DNA of 64,000 bases from Sanderia malayensis (Eukaryota; Cnidaria; Scyphozoa; Semaeostomeae; Pelagiidae): the NCBI GenBank assembly GCA_013076295.1, contig RQOL01000906.1:6080297-6144296 (forward strand), given 5' to 3'. The position numbers and the translations under genes are program-made. This document shows positions 33,291-43,904 of the stretch, piece after piece. The notes below the pieces were generated by a model that was not told where the DNA came from, did no database searches, and saw only the letters and a program-made list of their open reading frames with translations. Numbering within the stretch: position 1 is the stretch's first letter; each line of letters starts with the position of its first letter.

Positions 33291-34310
33291 CTGGTATCAA
33301 ATTCTTGAAACACGTCATTTATAAAGCTGGTTTTCGTGTTTTCTGGGGTTTTCAAGGGCGCTGATCTCGATGAGCATGTCAAAAATTTTCTATATCGCAC
33401 GTATGACGTCATACCACGTGATTGTCCCATTTTTGGCACATTTGGAGCTCTAAAGTGGTCGTGTTGTCCGAAACGAATTGTTTTTTTTGTGGAAACCATT
33501 TTGGGAAAGAGAACAGGGTATTGTGAATATATTGTGAAAAAAACGAGTCTGAAAATGTTATAAAAGTGTCTGAAAAAGGCATGTTCGTGAACTTGAAGTA
33601 TGCGTGTAAAACCTGTTAAAATCCTGGGTGTCCCATGACTTTTGTCCCCTATCAATTTCTTGAAATACATCACTTATAAAGCTGGTTTTCGTGTTTTCTG
33701 AGGTTTTCAAGGGCGCTGATCTCGACGAGCATGTCAAAAATTTTCTATATATTACGCATGACGTCAAATGACGTCAAACTGAGTGATTGTCCCATTTTTG
33801 GCCCAAATGGAGCTCTAAAGTGATCGTGTTGTCCGAAACGAATTGTTTTTTTTGTGGAAACGATTTTGGCAAAGAGAAAAAGGTATTGTGAACATATTGT
33901 GAAAAAACGAGTCTGAAAATGTTTTAAAAGTGTCTGAAAACGCATGTTCCTGAACTTGAAGTATGCGTGTAAACCTGCTAAAATCCTGGGTGTGCCAGGA
34001 CTTTTCTCCCCTAGCAAATTCTTCAAATACACCACTTATAAAGCTGGTTTTCGTGTTTTCTGGGGTTTTCAAGGGCGCTGATCTCGATGAGCATGTTAAA
34101 ATTTTTCTATATATTACGCATGACGTCATACCAAGTGATTGTCCCATTTTTGGCCCAAATGGAGCTCGAAAGTGGTCGTGTTGTCCGTTACGAATTGTTT
34201 TTTTTGTGGAAACGATTTTGGCAATAAGAACAAGGGTTGATGAACATATTGTGAAAAAAGGAGTGTGGAAATGTTTTAGAAGTATCTTTAAAATGCATGT
34301 TCGTTAACTT
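33230..34310. repeat. Three ~364-bp subterminal repeats, unit 1
   Basis: TATGCGTGTAAAACCTG-type sequence starts near 33234, 33599 and 33962 and each copy runs about 363-365 bp. The copies share AAAGCTGGTTTTCGTGTTTT, GGGCGCTGATCTCGA and TGACGTCAtac motifs, and two of them end with a terminus-like TTTTGTCCCCTA. Short frames on both strands repeat with the unit and are not considered genes. Confidence 0.85.
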
Positions 34311-34693
34311 GGACCAAAAACTTGAAAACCCTGCTACACGTGCAGGGTAGAAAAACGTAGAGAATAGTCACGTGGAAAGGAGTAACTTTTGGAAGCAAAA
34401 TATTATTTATTATCTGCATGATATAGTAATACTTGAACTATGTAATCTGATTAATTGTGGCATATCTGTCAACAGTGATTGTCCTTGAAACATGCCAGTC
34501 CTTTAAAGGTGTCTCTCAGCAAGGGGTGAAATCCTGGCAATGTCAATACCATAAGAAAACAATAGTAAAACAGCAGGAAGTTTCAAATTCAAATTTATTG
34601 CGCATAACATGACGGTTGCAATCAATTACTGTTATCATTTTCACAACTGCGTACTCACTAGCCTTTCTACATTGTTTATATATTATTATCATA

Positions 34694-35977
34694 ATGGCAT
34701 CATCATTAAACGTTGATAATGTTAGAAGGGCTTACCTAATAACATACAGTCAAGCAGACACTGGCAAATATGATAGGAGGTCATTCTCCGAAACAGTTGT
34801 TGCAGCATTCCATGCAGTCACTACAGCCATCATACTACAGTGGGCTTGCTGCATGGAAAATCATCAGGACGGTGGTGTCCATTTCCACATGTGTGTCCTG
34901 CTGGACAAGCTTCAGCGCTGGTCGAAAGTAAAGAAGCACCTACAAGAGACAAAGGACATTGTCGTACACTTCTCAGGACATCCTGGCTATCACACAGCAT
35001 ATGAATATGTCACAAAGCTAGATAGCCAAGTTCTGAGAAGTGAAGGTCATCCTACCTTGAAAGGTGCTCCAAAGACCCTGCCAGCAATGAAGAAGCGAAG
35101 CAGGACATCTGCTTGTGGTTTGGATGCCACACAGAAGAGCAGCAGGTTGGGTAATTTGGAAGTCTCTGATATGATTCTCTCCAACGGCATTGACTCCAAG
35201 TTACACTTCCTGGCACTGGCCAAGAAGAAGAAAACAGATGGTGACAGCAGGCTGTATGAGTTTGTCTTGAACAAAGGCGAGAAACGAATCAGTGAACTTG
35301 TGCAGTCTGTCTGGGCAATGGAAACAGCACAGCAAACGTTGGAGAGACGTTCAATGTCAAGAATTGACCTCTTGAAGAAGGCCTACAACGACAAGTGTGT
35401 CTGTCAAGGTGAGTGGTTGGTTTGTGGAAAGGAAATTCTAAAAAACAACAGCATCCAGCGAAGCACATTTGCTGATGCTGTTGTTAAATTACTTGCCATG
35501 GGTCGAGGAAAGGGTCGTAATTTATATATTACTGGTCCAGCGAACTGCGGCAAAACATTTATTCTTGATCCCCTAAGAGTGATTTACAACACTTTTGTCT
35601 CACCTGCGACATGTTCGTATGCGTGGCTAGGGGTTGAAGAGAAAGAGGTCATCTTTCTGAATGACTTTCGTTATACGCCAGCCATCTTGCCTTGGAGTGA
35701 CATGCTGTTGTTGTTGGAGGGCCACGTTGTTCATTTTGCTGCGCCTAAAACCAGTTATGCCAAGGATATCGAGTTCTCCAACGACATTCCAGTATTTGCA
35801 ACATCAAAGTCTCGCATTATGTTCATCAAAGGCTCCATTATTGATGACAAGGAGACTGAGATGATGGATGTTCGTTGGAGATACTTCGCCTTTCACCATC
35901 AAATCAAGGCCAGTGAGCAGAAGATGGTACCACCTTGTGGTTGTTGTTTTGCAAGACTGTTGTTGGACATGGACTGA
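34694..35977 (+). CDS. HUH endonuclease - SF3 helicase Rep-like protein, copy 1
   Basis: Intact 427-residue frame from ATG 34694 to TGA, with AATAAA just after the stop. The N-terminal part shows rolling-circle Rep motifs in order: motif I-like AYLITYSQ (about residues 13-20), the metal-binding HFH (63-65, in GGVHFHMCV) and YVTK (105-108) with the candidate nicking Tyr. The C-terminal part is an SF3 helicase: Walker A GPANCGKT (281-288), Walker B EVIFLNDFR (318-326) and motif C-like DIPVFATSK, then VRWRYFAF. Such proteins nick one strand and drive replication in CRESS-DNA and parvovirus-like elements. Here it lies inside a TA-flanked transposon and looks functional. It could be a captured viral-type gene or a lineage of mobile-element Rep; I recall related unannotated proteins in corals. 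Confidence 0.85.
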   Translation: MASSLNVDNVRRAYLITYSQADTGKYDRRSFSETVVAAFHAVTTAIILQWACCMENHQDGGVHFHMCVLLDKLQRWSKVKKHLQETKDIVVHFSGHPGYHTAYEYVTKLDSQVLRSEGHPTLKGAPKTLPAMKKRSRTSACGLDATQKSSRLGNLEVSDMILSNGIDSKLHFLALAKKKKTDGDSRLYEFVLNKGEKRISELVQSVWAMETAQQTLERRSMSRIDLLKKAYNDKCVCQGEWLVCGKEILKNNSIQRSTFADAVVKLLAMGRGKGRNLYITGPANCGKTFILDPLRVIYNTFVSPATCSYAWLGVEEKEVIFLNDFRYTPAILPWSDMLLLLEGHVVHFAAPKTSYAKDIEFSNDIPVFATSKSRIMFIKGSIIDDKETEMMDVRWRYFAFHHQIKASEQKMVPPCGCCFARLLLDMD

Positions 35978-36188
35978 AATAAATGAACAATAGACAGCCT
36001 CGTGAGCACGTATAATCGTTTTTGTTATAATTGTATTACTTTGCTGCATTACCTTTTGTTCTAATCAGTGTCCCGCTATGTATTGTATTGGTGTCTTCCC
36101 AAGCTGGGACAGTTTACACAACAGTTTACACTAGGAAAAAGACAAATATTTCCATTCACATCTCGTAATAAACTTTGGAAATATGTAT

Positions 36189-36437
36189 AAAAGATGTACA
36201 CAATTTATGTACATCTTTGGAGATAATAAGTGAACATACGACCTTTTCAATTGCTGAGAAATATCCAAATAACCTCCACGGTTTACACTTCCAAGAGATT
36301 AAAAGACAAGTCATGTGACTTTCTATTCAACGATTTTGTAAACTGGCCAATCTTTCCTTCATATCTCTGTGAAAGTGTTAAAAAAAAACAAATAAAAATG
36401 TGTAGATTATGTACATTAGTGATGTACATCTTTTAAA
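36189..36437. repeat. GATGTACA stem-loops between Rep and transposase, unit 1
   Basis: AAAGATGTACA at 36190-36200 pairs with TGTACATCTTT at 36208-36218. A related arm, GATGTACATCTTTT, follows at 36421-36434. A copy lies at about 41639-41884 in unit 2. It is a candidate Rep recognition or transcription-termination structure. No CRESS-type nonanucleotide (TAxTATTAC) is seen in its loop, so the role is unproven. Confidence 0.5.
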
Positions 36438-36898
36438 AACATCTTCATTCCTCTCTGTGAAGGAGAACACCCTGTTTTTAATTATTTTATACTGTAAATT
36501 GTAGTGTAAATCGTAGGGATGCATACTATTTGCCATGAGCCTGACTTCCTGGTATGACCCCTTGCACCACGTGTATTTGATTCCTGGGTGTCTCATTTGC
36601 AGAATACAAGTGCATTGTATTCAAAATATTAGTGGACAATGAAAGTGAAAACAAACAATATTTTTTGACACTTCAGTTCATTTCATTTGAACATACATCA
36701 CGGGCTGACAACAATTTTTACCGTTTCAAATAATGTGACATATCACGTAATGACAATAGTCAATTTGTACTTACAATAATACGAGAACTTCTACGTTTAT
36801 TTCAATAACTTTATCCCCTGCTGCTGCAATCTACAAACAAGAATATTCCGTGGATAAATATTTTACCCAAGTCTGCAACTGTATATACAAAAATTTCA

Positions 36899-37978
36899 TT
36901 AATACTTAGTTCTACAACCTTTATTCTTAGAAATTATAGTTAAACGATTGTACATGCTTTGAATTGTCTTGTCTATTATATCTGTATCATAATTAGTAAT
37001 AGTATCTATAATTCTGAGTTTGAAATCATTAAAAGTCTCTCTTGTTATCCTTCTTTCCAATGCATCCTTCTTCAATTGTCTTTTAACGTTGTGAAAAAAG
37101 TTCTCTATCGGGTTGATGTCCGGGGACCTTGGTGGAATTTTGACGACTTCTGCTCCAATGTTCTTCATTGCATCTCTTGCCATGGCACTGTTCTGGCTTG
37201 GGTCATTGTCCTGCAAAAATAAAAGCTTCTCTTTCCCTGTTAATCTCGCTCTATCTAAAAGAACTTGGTGCAATGTCGATTCAATAAAATTAGAAAAATA
37301 CCTGCCATTCATGGTGGAATACTCCTCCACCAATACAGCCCCAGCACCATGGCAAATACCTACCACATAGTGACATACCCTTCCACCTGGCAGATCCTTG
37401 CTCCCCTTCGCAGTAATTTCCAGGCCTTCACCCGGCTTCCTCCAGACTCTGCCTGCTGGGGACAAAGCATCCTCGTATGGATTGGACTTATGGACGAAGG
37501 ATACTGCATCCAGGTACAGCAACACATCATCTGTCCAAAAAGCAGGGCTGGTGTCTTTCAGCGCCTTCAGGGCATATGCCACCCTCTTCTTTTTGTCTTT
37601 CAGAGTCAGCAGGCCCTTCCTTCGAGGGCGAATATACTGATAGCCGGAGTTAGTAAAGACTCGGCACAAGGTCTTTTTACTTACCTCCGTGATTTCGCAC
37701 TCCTTCGCCACATCCATCACATGGACATTAGGATTGCTTTCCCTCATAGTTTTAAACTTGCGAAGGAAGCGATCTTTGTCCCTGCGGCTTAGAATTTCCG
37801 GCCTGCCACTCCTTTTCTTAGGGACTTTCTCATCCAATCCCTCTTTGCAGATCCTTTCCACGCTAGACTTTGAGATCTTACACCGTCTAGCGATCTCTCG
37901 ATAAGAGAGCTTCGACTCCTGTCGAAGTAAATACACGTACGCCTTCTTTCTTTCGCTGATAACCACTTGTTTTGACAT
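36899..37978 (-). CDS. DD34E Tc1-like transposase, copy 1
   Basis: Intact 359-residue frame, ATG at 37978. N-terminal helix-turn-helix (KLSYREIARRCKISKSSVER), second DNA-binding part with the GRP motif at residues 58-60, then the catalytic core: Asp157 (LYLDAVSF), Asp257 (FLQDNDPSQNS) and Glu292 (RSPDINPIENFF). Exactly 34 residues separate the last two, the Tc1-type spacing. Length is normal for the family. It would cut at the R-type ends and insert at TA. No inverted ends closer to this gene than R were found, so it probably mobilises the whole Rep-containing element. It is convergent with the Rep gene. Confidence 0.9.
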   Translation of the reverse strand: MSKQVVISERKKAYVYLLRQESKLSYREIARRCKISKSSVERICKEGLDEKVPKKRSGRPEILSRRDKDRFLRKFKTMRESNPNVHVMDVAKECEITEVSKKTLCRVFTNSGYQYIRPRRKGLLTLKDKKKRVAYALKALKDTSPAFWTDDVLLYLDAVSFVHKSNPYEDALSPAGRVWRKPGEGLEITAKGSKDLPGGRVCHYVVGICHGAGAVLVEEYSTMNGRYFSNFIESTLHQVLLDRARLTGKEKLLFLQDNDPSQNSAMARDAMKNIGAEVVKIPPRSPDINPIENFFHNVKRQLKKDALERRITRETFNDFKLRIIDTITNYDTDIIDKTIQSMYNRLTIISKNKGCRTKY

Positions 37979-38456
37979 TTTAAAGCCTCTTCAAGTTATA
38001 AAAACCACAGAAAATAAATCAAAAATTCTCAGTATCTTCTGCGATCGGAATATTTTCGAAGAAATTCGTCGAACGTCTCTCGGGGCAACAATTTGTAACC
38101 GTCGTTCTCTAATTACGTAAATGCATCAAAACGAGGCTAAAACAAGAGTTTTAACTTTAACAATACACTACACACTAACGAAACATAGTAGGAGCGTCGT
38201 TTTTTTTTTAACTCTACCGTACAACCATAACCTTTCAATTAATTAATTTAAGTTCCACCAGCAATAAACATAACAAACCATTTTAACCACCATAAAGGCA
38301 AAAACCCCATGAAAATAGGGCCATTGTGTACCTATGACGTCACTGGTACAATGGAGGAAAAAAATATTTGCAGCATCGTGATCAGCACCCCGGAAAACCC
38401 CCCAAAACCCCTAAAAAGCACCTTAATATCTATTGTACTTCGATTTTCATACCAGA

Positions 38457-38737
38457 CAATAGGGGACAAAAGTCCTCGGGACACCTGAAAATTTCATCCC
38501 ATAATGCTGTGCTTCTGCACACTTTGTTCTCTGTTAGCAGAATGCGACCCCCCACTCCCCCCAAAACAATGTTGTCTTGTGCACCAGTCCTTTCTTGTCG
38601 TCGGGCCAAAAGAATTTCGGCGATATTGAAAAACACCGCCTCTACAAACAACATTGTTATGGGGGGGAGGGGGATGAAGTATGCGTGTAAAACTTGCTAA
38701 AATCCTGGGTGTCCCACGACTTTTGTCCCCTATTGTC
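38457..38737. repeat. End repeat R, copy 2 (shared by the two units)
   Basis: The middle copy, flanked on both sides by body sequence: ATACCAGA before it and TCTGGTAT after it. The inverted ends are therefore five bases longer (CCAGA/TCTGG) and themselves bounded by TA. This could mean that R alone was once a TA-inserted MITE, or that it is the junction of two joined element ends. Confidence 0.88.
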
Positions 38738-39760
38738 TGGTATCAAATTCTTGAAACACGTCATTTATAAAGCTGGTTTTCGTGTTTTCTGGGGTTTTCA
38801 AGGGCGCTGATCTCGATGAGCATGTCAAAAATTTTCTATATCGCACGTATGACGTCATACCACGTGATTGTCCCATTTTTGGCACATTTGGAGCTCTAAA
38901 GTGGTCGTGTTGTCCGAAACGAATTGTTTTTTTTGTGGAAACCATTTTGGGAAAGAGAACAGGGTATTGTGAATATATTGTGAAAAAAACGAGTCTGAAA
39001 ATGTTATAAAAGTGTCTGAAAAAGGCATGTTCGTGAACTTGAAGTATGCGTGTAAAACCTGTTAAAATCCTGGGTGTCCCATGACTTTTGTCCCCTATCA
39101 ATTTCTTGAAATACATCACTTATAAAGCTGGTTTTCGTGTTTTCTGAGGTTTTCAAGGGCGCTGATCTCGACGAGCATGTCAAAAATTTTCTATATATTA
39201 CGCATGACGTCAAATGACGTCAAACTGAGTGATTGTCCCATTTTTGGCCCAAATGGAGCTCTAAAGTGATCGTGTTGTCCGAAACGAATTGTTTTTTTTG
39301 TGGAAACGATTTTGGCAAAGAGAAAAAGGTATTGTGAACATATTGTGAAAAAAACGAGTCTGAAAATGTTTTAAAAGTGTCTGAAAAACGCATGTTCCTG
39401 AACTTGAAGTATGCGTGTAAAACCTGCTAAAATCCTGGGTGTGCCAGGACTTTTCTCCCCTAGCAAATTCTTCAAATACACCACTTATAAAGCTGGTTTT
39501 CGTGTTTTCTGGGGTTTTCAAGGGCGCTGATCTCGATGAGCATGTTAAAATTTTTCTATATATTACGCATGACGTCATACCAAGTGATTGTCCCATTTTT
39601 GGCCCAAATGGAGCTCGAAAGTGGTCGTGTTGTCCGTTACGAATTGTTTTTTTTGTGGAAACGATTTTGGCAATAAGAACAAGGGTTGATGAACATATTG
39701 TGAAAAAAGGAGTGTGGAAATGTTTTAGAAGTATCTTTAAAATGCATGTTCGTTAACTTG
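38676..39760. repeat. Three ~364-bp subterminal repeats, unit 2
   Basis: Second-unit copy of the triplet at 33230-34310, differing by single A insertions in homopolymers near 39350 and 39385. Confidence 0.85.
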
Positions 39761-40142
39761 GACCAAAAACTTGAAAACCCTGCTACACGTGCAGGGTAGA
39801 AAAACGTAGAGAATAGTCACGTGGAAAGGAGTAACTTTTGGAAGCAAAATATTATTTATTATCTGCATGATATAGTAATACTTGAACTATGTAATCTGAT
39901 TAATTGTGGCATATCTGTCAACAGTGATTGTCCTTGAAACATGCCAGTCCTTTAAAGGTGTCTCTCAGCAAGGGGTGAAATCCTGGCAATGTCAATACCA
40001 TAAGAAAACAATAGTAAAACAGCAGGAAGTTTCAAATTCAAATTTATTGCGCATAACATGACGGTTGCAATCAATTACTGTTATCATTTTCACAACTGCG
40101 TACTCACTAGCCTTTCTACATTGTTTATATATTATTATCATA

Positions 40143-41426
40143 ATGGCATCATCATTAAACGTTGATAATGTTAGAAGGGCTTACCTAATAACATACAGTC
40201 AAGCAGACACTGGCAAATATGATAGGAGGTCATTCTCCGAAACAGTTGTTGCAGCATTCCATGCAGTCACTACAGCCATCATACTACAGTGGGCTTGCTG
40301 CATGGAAAATCATCAGGACGGTGGTGTCCATTTCCACATGTGTGTCCTGCTGGACAAGCTTCAGCGCTGGTCGAAAGTAAAGAAGCACCTACAAGAGACA
40401 AAGGACATTGTCGTACACTTCTCAGGACATCCTGGCTATCACACAGCATATGAATATGTCACAAAGCTAGATAGCCAAGTTCTGAGAAGTGAAGGTCATC
40501 CTACCTTGAAAGGTGCTCCAAAGACCCTGCCAGCAATGAAGAAGCGAAGCAGGACATCTGCTTGTGGTTTGGATGCCACACAGAAGAGCAGCAGGTTGGG
40601 TAATTTGGAAGTCTCTGATATGATTCTCTCCAACGGCATTGACTCCAAGTTACACTTCCTGGCACTGGCCAAGAAGAAGAAAACAGATGGTGACAGCAGG
40701 CTGTATGAGTTTGTCTTGAACAAAGGCGAGAAACGAATCAGTGAACTTGTGCAGTCTGTCTGGGCAATGGAAACAGCACAGCAAACGTTGGAGAGACGTT
40801 CAATGTCAAGAATTGACCTCTTGAAGAAGGCCTACAACGACAAGTGTGTCTGTCAAGGTGAGTGGTTGGTTTGTGGAAAGGAAATTCTAAAAAACAACAG
40901 CATCCAGCGAAGCACATTTGCTGATGCTGTTGTTAAATTACTTGCCATGGGTCGAGGAAAGGGTCGTAATTTATATATTACTGGTCCAGCGAACTGCGGC
41001 AAAACATTTATTCTTGATCCCCTAAGAGTGATTTACAACACTTTTGTCTCACCTGCGACATGTTCGTATGCGTGGCTAGGGGTTGAAGAGAAAGAGGTCA
41101 TCTTTCTGAATGACTTTCGTTATACGCCAGCCATCTTGCCTTGGAGTGACATGCTGTTGTTGTTGGAGGGCCACGTTGTTCATTTTGCTGCGCCTAAAAC
41201 CAGTTATGCCAAGGATATCGAGTTCTCCAACGACATTCCAGTATTTGCAACATCAAAGTCTCGCATTATGTTCATCAAAGGCTCCATTATTGATGACAAG
41301 GAGACTGAGATGATGGATGTTCGTTGGAGATACTTCGCCTTTCACCATCAAATCAAGGCCAGTGAGCAGAAGATGGTACCACCTTGTGGTTGTTGTTTTG
41401 CAAGACTGTTGTTGGACATGGACTGA
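40143..41426 (+). CDS. HUH endonuclease - SF3 helicase Rep-like protein, copy 2
   Basis: The translation is identical to copy 1 throughout, and the DNA differs in few or no positions across the gene. All three HUH motifs and the Walker A/B motifs are intact. Spacing to the transposase gene (about 0.92 kb, tail to tail) is the same. Such identity means very recent duplication, gene conversion, or an assembly duplication. Confidence 0.85.
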   Translation: MASSLNVDNVRRAYLITYSQADTGKYDRRSFSETVVAAFHAVTTAIILQWACCMENHQDGGVHFHMCVLLDKLQRWSKVKKHLQETKDIVVHFSGHPGYHTAYEYVTKLDSQVLRSEGHPTLKGAPKTLPAMKKRSRTSACGLDATQKSSRLGNLEVSDMILSNGIDSKLHFLALAKKKKTDGDSRLYEFVLNKGEKRISELVQSVWAMETAQQTLERRSMSRIDLLKKAYNDKCVCQGEWLVCGKEILKNNSIQRSTFADAVVKLLAMGRGKGRNLYITGPANCGKTFILDPLRVIYNTFVSPATCSYAWLGVEEKEVIFLNDFRYTPAILPWSDMLLLLEGHVVHFAAPKTSYAKDIEFSNDIPVFATSKSRIMFIKGSIIDDKETEMMDVRWRYFAFHHQIKASEQKMVPPCGCCFARLLLDMD

Positions 41427-42346
41427 AATAAATGAACAATAGACAGCCTCGTGAGCACGTATAATCGTTTTTGTTATAATTGTATTACTTTGCTGCATTA
41501 CCTTTTGTTCTAATCAGTGTCCCGCTATGTATTGTATTGGTGTCTTCCCAAGCTGGGACAGTTTACACAACAGTTTACACTAGGAAAAGACAAATATTTC
41601 CATTCACATCTCGTAATAAACTTTGGAAATATGTATAAAAGATGTACACAATTTATGTACATCTTTGGAGATAATAAGTGAACATACGACCTTTTCAATT
41701 GCTGAGAAATATCCAAATAACCTCCACGGTTTACACTTCCAAGAGATTAAAAGACAAGTCATGTGACTTTCTATTCAACGATTTTGTAAACTGGCCAATC
41801 TTTCCTTCATATCTCTGTGAAAGTGTTAAAAAAAAACAAATAAAAATGTGTAGATTATGTACATTAGTGATGTACATCTTTTAAAAACATCTTCATTCCT
41901 CTCTGTGAAGGAGAACACCCTGTTTTTAATTATTTTATACTGTAAATTGTAGTGTAAATCGTAGGGATGCATACTATTTGCCATGAGCCTGACTTCCTGG
42001 TATGACCCCTTGCACCACGTGTATTTGATTCCTGGGTGTCTCATTTGCAGAATACAAGTGCATTGTATTCAAAATATTAGTGGACAATGAAAGTGAAAAC
42101 AAACAATATTTTTTGACACTTCAGTTCATTTCATTTGAACATACATCACGGGCTGACAACAATTTTTACCGTTTCAAATAATGTGACATATCACGTAATG
42201 ACAATAGTCAATTTGTACTTACAATAATACGAGAACTTCTACGTTTATTTCAATAACTTTATCCCCTGCTGCTGCAATCTACAAACAAGAATATTCCGTG
42301 GATAAATATTTTACCCAAGTCTGCAACTGTATATACAAAAATTTCA

Positions 42347-43426
42347 TTAATACTTAGTTCTACAACCTTTATTCTTAGAAATTATAGTTAAACGATTGTA
42401 CATGCTTTGAATTGTCTTGTCTATTATATCTGTATCATAATTAGTAATAGTATCTATAATTCTGAGTTTGAAATCATTAAAAGTCTCTCTTGTTATCCTT
42501 CTTTCCAATGCATCCTTCTTCAATTGTCTTTTAACGTTGTGAAAAAAGTTCTCTATCGGGTTGATGTCCGGGGACCTTGGTGGAATTTTGACGACTTCTG
42601 CTCCAATGTTCTTCATTGCATCTCTTGCCATGGCACTGTTCTGGCTTGGGTCATTGTCCTGCAAAAATAAAAGCTTCTCTTTCCCTGTTAATCTCGCTCT
42701 ATCTAAAAGAACTTGGTGCAATGTCGATTCAATAAAATTAGAAAAATACCTGCCATTCATGGTGGAATACTCCTCCACCAATACAGCCCCAGCACCATGG
42801 CAAATACCTACCACATAGTGACATACCCTTCCACCTGGCAGATCCTTGCTCCCCTTCGCAGTAATTTCCAGGCCTTCACCCGGCTTCCTCCAGACTCTGC
42901 CTGCTGGGGACAAAGCATCCTCGTATGGATTGGACTTATGGACGAAGGATACTGCATCCAGGTACAGCAACACATCATCTGTCCAAAAAGCAGGGCTGGT
43001 GTCTTTCAGCGCCTTCAGGGCATATGCCACCCTCTTCTTTTTGTCTTTCAGAGTCAGCAGGCCCTTCCTTCGAGGGCGAATATACTGATAGCCGGAGTTA
43101 GTAAAGACTCGGCACAAGGTCTTTTTACTTACCTCCGTGATTTCGCACTCCTTCGCCACATCCATCACATGGACATTAGGATTGCTTTCCCTCATAGTTT
43201 TAAACTTGCGAAGGAAGCGATCTTTGTCCCTGCGGCTTAGAATTTCCGGCCTGCCACTCCTTTTCTTAGGGACTTTCTCATCCAATCCCTCTTTGCAGAT
43301 CCTTTCCACGCTAGACTTTGAGATCTTACACCGTCTAGCGATCTCTCGATAAGAGAGCTTCGACTCCTGTCGAAGTAAATACACGTACGCCTTCTTTCTT
43401 TCGCTGATAACCACTTGTTTTGACAT
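42347..43426 (-). CDS. DD34E Tc1-like transposase, copy 2
   Basis: Same protein as copy 1 with an identical catalytic triad; both copies are open. The upstream 0.5 kb (43427-43904) is AT-rich with A/C runs and is repeated at 37979-38456. It would contain the promoter. Confidence 0.9.
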   Translation of the reverse strand: MSKQVVISERKKAYVYLLRQESKLSYREIARRCKISKSSVERICKEGLDEKVPKKRSGRPEILSRRDKDRFLRKFKTMRESNPNVHVMDVAKECEITEVSKKTLCRVFTNSGYQYIRPRRKGLLTLKDKKKRVAYALKALKDTSPAFWTDDVLLYLDAVSFVHKSNPYEDALSPAGRVWRKPGEGLEITAKGSKDLPGGRVCHYVVGICHGAGAVLVEEYSTMNGRYFSNFIESTLHQVLLDRARLTGKEKLLFLQDNDPSQNSAMARDAMKNIGAEVVKIPPRSPDINPIENFFHNVKRQLKKDALERRITRETFNDFKLRIIDTITNYDTDIIDKTIQSMYNRLTIISKNKGCRTKY

Positions 43427-43904
43427 TTTAAAGCCTCTTCAAGTTATAAAAACCACAGAAAATAAATCAAAAATTCTCAGTATCTTCTGCGATCGGAATA
43501 TTTTCGAAGAAATTCGTCGAACGTCTCTCGGGGCAACAATTTGTAACCGTCGTTCTCTAATTACGTAAATGCATCAAAACGAGGCTAAAACAAGAGTTTT
43601 AACTTTAACAATACACTACACACTAACGAAACATAGTAGGAGCGTCGTTTTTTTTTTAACTCTACCGTACAACCATAACCTTTCAATTAATTAATTTAAG
43701 TTCCACCAGCAATAAACATAACAAACCATTTTAACCACCATAAAGGCAAAAACCCCATGAAAATAGGGCCATTGTGTACCTATGACGTCACTGGTACAAT
43801 GGAGGAAAAAAATATTTGCAGCATCGTGATCAGCACCCCGGAAAACCCCCCAAAACCCCTAAAAAGCACCTTAATATCTATTGTACTTCGATTTTCATAC
43901 CAGA

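Noticed and set aside
33063..34307. Repeated short frames in the subterminal repeats (for example the two-strand frames of about 70-130 codons)
   Set aside because: They recur with the ~364-bp repeat, appear on both strands and shift frame between copies, so they are repeat artefacts.
34616..34693. N-terminal extension of the Rep frame upstream of ATG 34694
   Set aside because: It begins at a TTG with no ATG; the first ATG is followed directly by the conserved N-terminal Rep motif region.
36959..37904. Plus-strand frames opposite the Tc1-like transposase
   Set aside because: Antisense shadows of a gene with an intact DD34E triad.
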